Assembly (NCBI RefSeq): GCF_007993065.1
Contig: NZ_VOPL01000003.1
Coordinates: 310,001-374,000, forward strand
Origin: Paracoccus aurantiacus
Lineage (GTDB): Bacteria; Pseudomonadota; Alphaproteobacteria; Rhodobacterales; Rhodobacteraceae
Direction of reading: 5' to 3'
DNA length: 64,000 bases
The position numbers and the translations under genes were made by a program. Shown here piece after piece: positions 10,215 to 17,535 of this stretch. A model generated the notes under the pieces. The model searched no databases. It was not told where the DNA came from and worked only from the letters and a program-made list of their open reading frames with translations. Each line of letters begins with the position of its first letter. Position 1 is the first letter of the stretch.

Positions 10215-10649
10215 ATGGCCGACAGACCCCATACCCTTTACGAATCCGTTCTGCGTCTGACGCGCGCCGTGCGCGCCGCGTTCGAGCTGCGCGTGAAAGA
10301 GACTCAGGGCCTGACATTCGCGCGCGCCCGCCTGCTGGCCATGATCGGCCATAACGAGGGGGCCAGCCAGACAGAGCTTGCCGTGGCGCTTGGGATCGAG
10401 ACGCCGACCCTGAAACGCCAGCTTGACGCGCTTGAGGCACAGGGACTGGCCGAGCGTCGGCCGATGCCCGATGACGCGCGGAAATATGCTGTGTTCCTGA
10501 CCGACGCCGCCCGGATCGAGCCGCTTCTGGGCTTTCGCGCCGAGATCGAGGCCGTGCTGACCGAGGGCGTCGCAGCCGAGGATATCGCGACGACGCGCCG
10601 CGTCCTGGATCGGATGGCTGAGAAGATCGAAAAGCTGAAAGCAAGATGA
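10215..10649 (+). CDS. MarR family transcriptional regulator
   Basis: A 144-residue winged-helix repressor of the MarR family. The DNA-binding core runs from about residue 35 to 100. It includes the recognition region QTELAVALGIETPTLKRQLDALEAQGL and the wing RRPMPDDARKYAVFLTDAA. Such proteins release DNA when bound by small phenolic or lipophilic ligands. It is the first gene of an operon, overlapping the next (EmrB-like) gene by four bases. A palindromic operator abuts its start codon, so autorepression and ligand-induced efflux are the likely mode of control. The missing ribosome-binding site is odd and may mean leaderless or weak translation. Confidence 0.93.
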   Translation: MADRPHTLYESVLRLTRAVRAAFELRVKETQGLTFARARLLAMIGHNEGASQTELAVALGIETPTLKRQLDALEAQGLAERRPMPDDARKYAVFLTDAARIEPLLGFRAEIEAVLTEGVAAEDIATTRRVLDRMAEKIEKLKAR

Positions 10650-12280
10650 CCTACGAAGCCGCACCACAAGGCGCAGCGGCGGCCCCGCCGCCTTTCGTGC
10701 CAAAAAGCTGGCCGATGACGCTTGGCTATATCTGCGCGGCTGTCGTGATTGCGCTGACGCAGGGGCTGGCGCAGGGGTTTGTCAGCACCAATCTGCCGCA
10801 GATCGCGGGCGATCTGGGGGTCAGTGTTACGCAGGCAAGCTGGCTGATGGTCGCCTTTCTGATCCCCCGCGCCTCGCTTCCCTTGCTTCTGATCAAGCTT
10901 CGCACGCAATACGGCCTTCGCCGTTTCGCTGAAATCGCGATCCTCGCCTATCTGGTCGTCGCACTCGCGGCGATGGCGATTTCCGATCTGCGTTCGGCTT
11001 TCGTGATGCAGTTTCTGGCCGGCATGGTCGCGGCACCCCTGTCCACACTGGCCTTCCTTTACATGCTGGAGCCGCTTTCGCAGGCCTGGAAACTGCGGCT
11101 GGGACTGCCGATGGTGCTTGCCCTGATTTCCGCAGGTCCGCTGCTGTCGCGCGTCATCTCACCGGCGCTCATGGGCGATCACGGATGGGACGGGCTGCAT
11201 CTGATGACGCTTGGCATGGCGGCGATTTCGCTTGGGCTGGTTTATGCGCTTCCCCTTGCGTCACCGCCCCGGATGAAGGTCATTGCCGCGCTCGATCTCA
11301 TCAGCTGGTTGCTGATCGCGATCGGGTTCGGCGGGCTGACGGTGGCCTTCGTCACCGGCGCGACCTATTGGTGGACGCAGGCCGACTGGCTGGGCTGGGT
11401 GATGGCGGCATCTATCGCGGCGCTGAGCGTCGCCGTGATGATCGAGTTGAACCGCAAGGCACCGCTTCTGGATATCCGCTGGCTGGCCAGCCCGGCCATG
11501 GTTCACCTGACCCTTACGCTGCTGCTTTTCCGGCTGATCCTTTCCGAGCAGAGCGCCGGCGCCCCGCGCATGTTCCAGCTTCTTGGCGTCACGCAGGGCC
11601 AGCTTGTCCCGATCTTCGCGCTGCTGACGCTTGCGACGGTTCTGGGCGGCCTCGCGCTGATTCCCTTCATGAAGCCAGAGCGTGTGCCGCTGCTGCACGT
11701 GATTGCGCTTTCGCTGATCGCGGTCGGGGCATGGATGGACAGTCACGCGACCGCAGACACCCGCCCGGCCCAGATGATGCTGAGCCAGTCACTGATCGCC
11801 TTCGCAGGGTCTTTCTTCATGGCACCCGCGATGATGCGCGGGCTGATGGCGGCCTTTGCGAAGGGGCCGAACTATATCCTGTCCTTCGTCATAGTCTTTC
11901 TCTCGACGCAAAGCCTTGGCGGGGCGATGGGCTCGGGCCTTTTCACGACGTTCATAAACTACCGCGAGGCGATGCATTTCCAGCTGCTGCGCGAAAGCCT
12001 GACAGCGACCGACCCGCTGACCACCCAGCAGATCGCGATACGCGCCGCGACCCTTGCGTCGCAGATCGCGGACCCCGCCATGCGTAAGGCGCAGGCGGTC
12101 GCGATCATCGCGCAGGATGCGACCAGTCAGGCCTATGTCATGGCATATAACGACGCCTATCTGCTGACCTCGCTGGCCGCGGCGGCGGCGTTAATCATGC
12201 TTCTTCTTCACATATTCCGCGACGGCCTTGCCAGCCTGCTGACCCGCCGCGCTTCGACTGAGACAGAGATAACACCATGA
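10646..12280 (+). CDS. EmrB-like DHA2 family MFS drug exporter
   Basis: A 544-residue polytopic protein with the 14-helix pattern of the DHA2 (EmrB/QacA) drug:H+ antiporters. It opens with a short cytosolic arm, then GYICAAVVIALTQGLAQGFVSTNLPQIAGDLGVSVTQASWL. The last helix is near residue 515 (LLTSLAAAAALIMLLLHIF). With the next gene product it should form an EmrAB-type pump that moves hydrophobic toxicants directly outward through an outer-membrane channel. It overlaps marR and emrA by four bases each, so the three are one translationally coupled operon. Confidence 0.9.
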   Translation: MTYEAAPQGAAAAPPPFVPKSWPMTLGYICAAVVIALTQGLAQGFVSTNLPQIAGDLGVSVTQASWLMVAFLIPRASLPLLLIKLRTQYGLRRFAEIAILAYLVVALAAMAISDLRSAFVMQFLAGMVAAPLSTLAFLYMLEPLSQAWKLRLGLPMVLALISAGPLLSRVISPALMGDHGWDGLHLMTLGMAAISLGLVYALPLASPPRMKVIAALDLISWLLIAIGFGGLTVAFVTGATYWWTQADWLGWVMAASIAALSVAVMIELNRKAPLLDIRWLASPAMVHLTLTLLLFRLILSEQSAGAPRMFQLLGVTQGQLVPIFALLTLATVLGGLALIPFMKPERVPLLHVIALSLIAVGAWMDSHATADTRPAQMMLSQSLIAFAGSFFMAPAMMRGLMAAFAKGPNYILSFVIVFLSTQSLGGAMGSGLFTTFINYREAMHFQLLRESLTATDPLTTQQIAIRAATLASQIADPAMRKAQAVAIIAQDATSQAYVMAYNDAYLLTSLAAAAALIMLLLHIFRDGLASLLTRRASTETEITP

Positions 12281-13365
12281 CGAAGAACCACCTCATCCCG
12301 ACCCTGATCGCGCTGTTTGCGGGCCTTGCCGGCGTTCTGATCGTGCTGTTCGCCTGGCACCTGCCCCCCTTCACGGCGGCGCATCCGCAGACCGAGAACG
12401 CCTATGTGCGCGGCTATGTCACCACCATCTCGCCTCAGCTTTCAGGCTATGTCGCGCAGGTGGAGGTTCAGGATTTCCAGCCGGTCGAGAAAGGCCAGAT
12501 CATCGCGCGGATCGACGACCGCCAGCTTCGCCAGAAGCTGGCGCAGGCGCAGGCGACACTGGACGGCGCGAAGGCATCGCTGGAAATTCAGACCCAAAGC
12601 ATCCATTCCGCCGAGGCTCAGCTTCTTTCGGCCCGCGCAGCACTGCGCTCCGCCGAGGCGGCGCGCGATACCGCAAAGCAGAGCTGGGATCGGGCAAGCG
12701 CCCTTAACACCCGCGGCGTCACCGCGCAAAGCAGCGCGGATCAAAGCGAACTCGCGCTGCATCAGGCCGAGGCGGCCGTGACCCAGGCGGAAAGCGGCAT
12801 CGCGGTGGCGCAGGAAAGCGTAAACGGCGCCAAGGTCGGGCTGGCGGCAGAACAGGCGCAGATCGCGTCGGCAAAGGCGGCCGTCGAACTGGCAGAGATC
12901 GACCTGTCGAATGCTGTGATCCGCGCGCCGGAAAACGGCAGGCTCGGTCAGGTCGGTGTGCGCACCGGCCAGTATGTGACCGCCGGAACCGCACTTGTCA
13001 GCCTTGTGCGGCCCGAGGTCTGGGTGATCGCCAATTTCAACGAGAACCAGCTTCACGGCGTGCGGATCGGCGACAAGGCGGAATTCACCGTCGACGCCAT
13101 GCAACATCGCAGCTTCAGCGGCCGGGTCGAGGCGTTTTCGCCCGCGACCGCGTCCGAATTCAGCCTTCTGTCGTCGTCAAATGCGACGGGCAATTTCACC
13201 AAGGTCGCGCAGCGCCTGCCCATCCGCATCAGCATTGATCCCGGTCAGGACATGGCCGAATTCCTGGAGCCGGGGCTGTCCGTCGTCGTCACCATCGACG
13301 AAGGCAGCGGGACCGGCGCAAAGACCGCATCCGAAACCGCCGCGATCATGGGAAGCGGCGCATGA
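12277..13365 (+). CDS. EmrA-like HlyD family adaptor subunit
   Basis: A 362-residue membrane-fusion protein. One N-terminal helix (LIPTLIALFAGLAGVLIVLFAW) is followed by PQTENAYVRGYVTTISPQLSGYV, the start of the lipoyl half-domain typical of EmrA. A long coiled-coil hairpin spans about residues 85-195. The second lipoyl half is VIRAPENGRLGQVGVRTGQYV and a beta-barrel domain closes the protein. It should work with the upstream EmrB-like exporter. It starts within the emrB stop codon (ATGA overlap). The gene converges with the Lrp-type regulator 18 bases further on. Confidence 0.9.
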   Translation: MTKNHLIPTLIALFAGLAGVLIVLFAWHLPPFTAAHPQTENAYVRGYVTTISPQLSGYVAQVEVQDFQPVEKGQIIARIDDRQLRQKLAQAQATLDGAKASLEIQTQSIHSAEAQLLSARAALRSAEAARDTAKQSWDRASALNTRGVTAQSSADQSELALHQAEAAVTQAESGIAVAQESVNGAKVGLAAEQAQIASAKAAVELAEIDLSNAVIRAPENGRLGQVGVRTGQYVTAGTALVSLVRPEVWVIANFNENQLHGVRIGDKAEFTVDAMQHRSFSGRVEAFSPATASEFSLLSSSNATGNFTKVAQRLPIRISIDPGQDMAEFLEPGLSVVVTIDEGSGTGAKTASETAAIMGSGA

Positions 13366-13383
13366 CACGGCAGGGCGAGGCGT

Positions 13384-13845
13384 TCAGAATCCCAGCGCGG
13401 TGCCGTATTTCACCCGGTCCATCGAAACCAGTGTCCGGAATTTCTTCACGTTGCCGGATTCGAAGAACATCCGCCGCGTGAACTCCTCATAGGCCGACAT
13501 GCTGGCGACCGCGAGGATCAGGACGAAATCTGCCTCGCCGGTGACATAGTGGCATTGCTGGACCTCTGGCGCTGCGCGGAAACGCTGCTTGGCCGCGTCT
13601 ATATGAGCCGGGGTTTCGCTCAGCAATTCGACCTCGACGATAATGGTAAGTGGAAGGCCGACCGCCTCTGGCAGAACCTGTGCGACATTCGCGGCGATCA
13701 CGCCTTCGGCCTCCATCCGGCGGATGCGCCGCTGGACCGAGGGGGCTGACAGGTTGACAGCCTCGCCAATTTCGCGCTGAGGCAGGCGATTGTCGTGCTG
13801 GATCAGCCGCAGGATGGCGATGTCGAAGCTGTCGAGTGCGGTCAT
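13384..13845 (-). CDS. Lrp/AsnC family transcriptional regulator
   Basis: A 153-residue Lrp-type regulator. The N-terminal helix-turn-helix covers about residues 5-60 (LPQREIGEAVNLSAPSVQRRI). The RAM/AsnC effector domain follows, with ITGEAD-type sequence VTGEADFVLILAVASMSAYEEF near residue 100. Lrp proteins form octamers that respond to amino acids. It is divergent from the diaminopropionate ammonia-lyase operon, with 93 bases between the start codons, so it is the obvious candidate regulator of that operon. The ligand is likely an amino acid of that pathway (inference). Confidence 0.92.
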   Translation of the reverse strand: MTALDSFDIAILRLIQHDNRLPQREIGEAVNLSAPSVQRRIRRMEAEGVIAANVAQVLPEAVGLPLTIIVEVELLSETPAHIDAAKQRFRAAPEVQQCHYVTGEADFVLILAVASMSAYEEFTRRMFFESGNVKKFRTLVSMDRVKYGTALGF

Positions 13846-13856
13846 GTGAAAGAATC

Positions 13857-13904
13857 TTGCATAAAAGCCGCATTAATTCAGCGCTTTTTTCACGTCGAAT
13901 GCAA
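13857..13904. promoter_or_regulatory. Divergent lrp/dpaL control region with TTGCAT...ATGCAA half-sites
   Basis: Inverted half-sites TTGCAT (13857-13862) and ATGCAA (13899-13904) flank an AT-rich centre in the only intergenic gap between the Lrp-type regulator and the dpaL operon. This arrangement suits an Lrp-family binding region. It was identified by eye. Confidence 0.4.
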
Positions 13905-13938
13905 TATATCTTCACTGCCAATGATGAGGGAGTGGCCG

Positions 13939-15138
13939 ATGACCTACCGGAAAAACACGATGCCACGCTTCGGTCAGCCACTGGACAAGGGCGACGCCGA
14001 ACTGCTGGGCCGGGACGCTGCCGACCGCGCCGCGCGTGCGCTGTCACTGCGTTCAGACAAAGCGACGCCGCTTCACGCCTTGCCGGGGCTGGCCGCCGAG
14101 CTTGGCATTGGCGCGCTGTATCTCAAGGACGAGGGGCATCGTCTTGGTCTTGGCAGCTTCAAGGCGCTTGGCGGCGCCTATGCGCTGATGGTTCTCGTCC
14201 AGCGGGAAGCCGCGCGCAAACTTGGCCGCCCGGTCGGGATTGAGGAACTTCTGTCAGATGAGATCCGCGAGATCGCGGCCGCGATGACCTTTGCCTGCGC
14301 GACCGACGGCAATCATGGCCGTTCGGTCGCGCAGGGCGCGCAGATGATGGGGGCCCGGGCAGTGATTTTCGTGCATTCCGGCGTCAGCGAGGCGCGGATC
14401 GCCGCGATTGAAGCCTTCGGCGCGGAAATCGTCAGCGTCAGCGGCAATTACGACGACTCCGTCGCCGAGGCTGCGCGGGTCGCCCGGGCCGAAGGATGGA
14501 CGATCCTTTCCGACACCTCATGGCCGGGATATGAGGAGATCCCCGGCCTTGTGATGCAGGGATACACGGCGATGGTCAAAGAAATCCTGACCGCACTGCC
14601 CCATCCCCCGACCCATGTTTTTCTGCAGGCGGGCGTCGGCGGGTTCGCCGCCGCCGTGGCCGGGCATCTGGCGCTTGAATTCGGCGCTGACCGCCCGCAT
14701 GTCACGATTGTCGAACCCGCGCGCGCTGCCTGCATCTTCGACAGTGCCCGCACTGGCAAGCCCGTGACCGTAGCCGGGCAGCCCCCGACCGTGATGGCGA
14801 TGCTGGAATGCTATGCGCCATCGCTTGTGGCGCTTCGCATCCTTGAACGGGTTGCTGACGGTTTCATGCTGATCGACGAGGAAAGCGCGCCTGCGATCAT
14901 GCGCCGGCTGTCGGACCCGGCTGAAGGCGATCCGCCGGTGGTGGCGGGCGAAAGCGGCGGTGCCGGACTTGCGGGGCTGTTGGCCGCGCTTGACGATGCA
15001 TCGGTGGCGGCGGCGATCGGGCTTGACGCGGGTTCGCGCGTTCTGGCGATCAACACGGAAGGCGCAACCGATCCGGCACTCTATACACGGATCGTCGGGC
15101 AAAGCCCCGAGGCTGTTCTGGAAAGGGCGCGGCCATGA
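13939..15138 (+). CDS. dpaL: Diaminopropionate ammonia-lyase
   Basis: A 399-residue fold-type II PLP enzyme that splits 2,3-diaminopropionate into pyruvate and two ammonia. The PLP lysine is K75 in GSFKALGGAYAL. The substrate/PLP loop ATDGNHGRSVAQGAQMMG and the HSGVSEARIAAIEAFGAEI segment are characteristic of this enzyme rather than of threonine dehydratase. The start at 13939 follows GAGGGAG at 13926-13932; the open frame extends further upstream but without a ribosome-binding site. It overlaps the next gene by four bases. Together with two M20 hydrolases it resembles the E. coli ygeX-ygeY neighbourhood. Regulation is probably by the divergent Lrp-type protein. Confidence 0.92.
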   Translation: MTYRKNTMPRFGQPLDKGDAELLGRDAADRAARALSLRSDKATPLHALPGLAAELGIGALYLKDEGHRLGLGSFKALGGAYALMVLVQREAARKLGRPVGIEELLSDEIREIAAAMTFACATDGNHGRSVAQGAQMMGARAVIFVHSGVSEARIAAIEAFGAEIVSVSGNYDDSVAEAARVARAEGWTILSDTSWPGYEEIPGLVMQGYTAMVKEILTALPHPPTHVFLQAGVGGFAAAVAGHLALEFGADRPHVTIVEPARAACIFDSARTGKPVTVAGQPPTVMAMLECYAPSLVALRILERVADGFMLIDEESAPAIMRRLSDPAEGDPPVVAGESGGAGLAGLLAALDDASVAAAIGLDAGSRVLAINTEGATDPALYTRIVGQSPEAVLERARP

Positions 15139-16376
15139 CGTCCGGGATCGAGCGCGCGCCGCTGCTGACGCGCCTGCGCGAGCTTGGCGATACCGGGCGC
15201 GACAGTGCCGGGCGGCTAAGTCGCGTCGCCGGCAGCGATGCAGACCGCGCCGGTCGCGATTTGCTGTGCAAGTGGCTTTCGGCGGCAGGTCTGCGCATCG
15301 CCATCGACAAGATCGGCAATATCTACGGCATCTGGGAACCGCCGGGGGCATCCGGTGCGCCGGTGATGATCGGCTCTCATATCGACACGGTGATAGACGC
15401 CGGGGTCTATGACGGATGCTATGGCGTGCTGGCCGGGCTTTCGGTGATCGAGGCCTTGCAGGCTGATGGCCGGCGCCCGTCGCGCCCGATTGTCGTGGCG
15501 GCGTTCACGAATGAGGAAGGCGTTCGCTTTGCGCCCGACATGATGGGCAGCCTTGTCGCCGCTGGTGGTCTGGACCTGGATGCGGCGCTGAGGTCGCAAG
15601 ATGCGGCGGGTGTCACCTTGGGCGATGCGCTGGCGTCTATCGGCTATGCGGGTCAGGAACAGCCCGGTTTCCTGACCCCCCATGTCTATCTTGAGCTGCA
15701 TGTCGAACAGGGGCCGGTTCTGGAAGCCAGTGGACTTCCCATCGGCGCTGTCGAAAACCTTCAGGGCATCTCGTGGCAGCGCATCGCGATCACTGGCATG
15801 GCCAACCACGCAGGAACCACGCCCATGACGATGCGGCGCGACGCAGGCATCGCCGCTGCGCGGGTCATGGCGTTCGTGGACCAGCAGGCCCGCGCCACCA
15901 GCGGTGGCGTCGCCACTGTCGGCACGCTGACGCTGGCGCCGGGCGCAATCAATGTGATCCCGGCAGAAGCCCGGTTCACGGTCGATATGCGCAACCCGGA
16001 CGAGACACTTCTGAAGCAGCAGGAGGACGGTCTTTCGGCATTCCTTGACGGCCTTCGGGCCGAAGGCTTCACGATCACGACCGAATCCCTCGCACGTTTT
16101 CAACCCGTCGCCTTCGATCCCGGTATCGCGGCAATGGTCGAAGCAGCGGCCGCCGCGCGGCAATTGGGCTGTCGCCGCATGACCTCTGGGGCCGGGCATG
16201 ATGCGCAGATGATGGCACGCATCGCGCCTTCGGCAATGATCTTCGTCCCCTCGAAAGGCGGGATCAGTCACAACCCGATGGAATTCACGGCGGAAAGTGA
16301 CTTGATCGCCGGGGCGGATATTCTGCTGGATGTGGTAAGGAGGCTTGGCGAATGCACACAATCCACGACCGCATGA
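15135..16376 (+). CDS. M20 family Zn-dependent hydrolase, N-carbamoyl-amino acid hydrolase/allantoate amidohydrolase type
   Basis: A 413-residue cytosolic metallohydrolase of the AllC/HyuC branch of M20. Metal ligands are visible in GSHIDTVIDAGVYDG (His and Asp), TNEEGVRFAP (Glu pair), ELHVEQGPVLE (His) and a final His in KGGISHNPMEF. The central lid/dimerisation domain contains GMANHAGTTPMTMRRD. These enzymes cleave N-carbamoyl-L-amino acids, allantoate or ureidoglycine; the exact substrate cannot be decided. In this operon the product should be an amino acid, possibly diaminopropionate. It overlaps dpaL by four bases and the next gene by 25. Confidence 0.88.
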   Translation: MTSGIERAPLLTRLRELGDTGRDSAGRLSRVAGSDADRAGRDLLCKWLSAAGLRIAIDKIGNIYGIWEPPGASGAPVMIGSHIDTVIDAGVYDGCYGVLAGLSVIEALQADGRRPSRPIVVAAFTNEEGVRFAPDMMGSLVAAGGLDLDAALRSQDAAGVTLGDALASIGYAGQEQPGFLTPHVYLELHVEQGPVLEASGLPIGAVENLQGISWQRIAITGMANHAGTTPMTMRRDAGIAAARVMAFVDQQARATSGGVATVGTLTLAPGAINVIPAEARFTVDMRNPDETLLKQQEDGLSAFLDGLRAEGFTITTESLARFQPVAFDPGIAAMVEAAAAARQLGCRRMTSGAGHDAQMMARIAPSAMIFVPSKGGISHNPMEFTAESDLIAGADILLDVVRRLGECTQSTTA

Positions 16377-17506
16377 CCAGTTGGCGGCGCGATCTGCACC
16401 GGCACCCGGAACCCGGCTTTGAAGAAACGCGCACCGCACGCTTCGTCGCCGAGACGCTTCGCAGCTTCGGGATCGACGTTGCCGAGGGAATCGGCGGAAC
16501 GGGCGTCGTCGGAACCCTCAGGCGCGGCGTCTCGAACCGCGCCATCGCCCTGCGCGCCGATATGGATGCGCTGCGCATCACCGAAACAGCCGATCGAGAC
16601 TGGGCATCCGCAACCCCGGGGGTGATGCATGCCTGCGGTCACGACGGACATACCGCAATGCTGCTGGGTGCCGCCGAGGTTCTGGCACGGGAAGGTGGCT
16701 TTGACGGAACATTGCGCCTGATCTTCCAGCCCGCCGAGGAATGGGGCCGCGGCGCGCTTGCCATGCTGGCGGACGGACTTCTGTCCCGGTTTCCGTTTGA
16801 CGAGATTTACGGGCTGCACAACATGCCGGGCCTGCCCGTCGGCCATTTCGAAACGCGCCACGGCCCGATCATGTCCGCAGAAGATATTTTCGAGATCGTC
16901 CTGCACGGTCAGGGCGGGCATGCGTCACGGCCCGATTGGGGCCGAGAGGTCATGGTGCCGGCCTGTGCGCTCGTGCTCGAATTGCAGACCATCGTTTCGC
17001 GACGTTTGCAGCCGTCCGATGTCGCGGTGGTGTCCGTCACCGAACTGGAAACGGATGGAACGCGCAATGCACTTCCCGGCATCGCAAAGGTAAGGGGCGA
17101 TTGCCGCAGCTTTGCGCCGACGGTCTCCGCGACGATCGAGGCCGAGATGCGGCGCATCACGGAGGGCGTAGCGCGGGGGCACGGGATACGCGCAGAGTGC
17201 CGCTACGAGCGGGAATTCATCCCGACACTGAACGATCCGGGACTTGCCGACGCGATGCTGGCAGCGGCCGCGGGCGTGTCGGCGCAGGCATCCATGCGGG
17301 CAGAACCCATGACCGCGTCGGAAGATTTTGCGCGCTTCCTGCAGCACGTTCCGGGCTGCTTCGGCTTCATTGGAAATGGCAAGGAAAGCGCGCCCCTGCA
17401 CAGCCCCGATTACGATTTCAACGACGCGGCGCTGATACACGGGCTGAACGTCCATGTCGCGACGGTACGCGCGCGATTGCCCGAACAGGAAAGGCCCGCC
17501 GGATAG
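16352..17506 (+). CDS. M20 family amidohydrolase, hippurate hydrolase-like
   Basis: A 384-residue protein of the M20D amidohydrolase group (hippurate hydrolase, IAA-amino acid hydrolase, N-acyl amino acid deacylase). Metal-binding parts are HACGHDGHTAMLLGAAE near residue 90, FQPAEEWGRGA (Glu-Glu), LHNMPGLPVG, and the C-terminal MTASEDFARFLQHVPG. It starts 25 bases before the preceding gene ends, with AAGGAGG at 16338-16343. It probably removes an acyl group from an amino acid or dipeptide that is then handled by the two upstream enzymes. The specific substrate is unknown. Confidence 0.9.
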   Translation: MHTIHDRMTSWRRDLHRHPEPGFEETRTARFVAETLRSFGIDVAEGIGGTGVVGTLRRGVSNRAIALRADMDALRITETADRDWASATPGVMHACGHDGHTAMLLGAAEVLAREGGFDGTLRLIFQPAEEWGRGALAMLADGLLSRFPFDEIYGLHNMPGLPVGHFETRHGPIMSAEDIFEIVLHGQGGHASRPDWGREVMVPACALVLELQTIVSRRLQPSDVAVVSVTELETDGTRNALPGIAKVRGDCRSFAPTVSATIEAEMRRITEGVARGHGIRAECRYEREFIPTLNDPGLADAMLAAAAGVSAQASMRAEPMTASEDFARFLQHVPGCFGFIGNGKESAPLHSPDYDFNDAALIHGLNVHVATVRARLPEQERPAG

Positions 17507-17515
17507 CGGGCCTTT
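17490..17515. terminator. Bidirectional terminator between M20 gene and gcd
   Basis: A perfect 10-bp stem (AAAGGCCCGC with GCGGGCCTTT, six-base loop) includes the stop codon of the plus-strand M20 gene. Short T runs are produced on both strands. It lies between convergent genes and can serve both. Confidence 0.8.
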
Positions 17516-17535
17516 CGTCTGGCTCTGGGCCGTGG

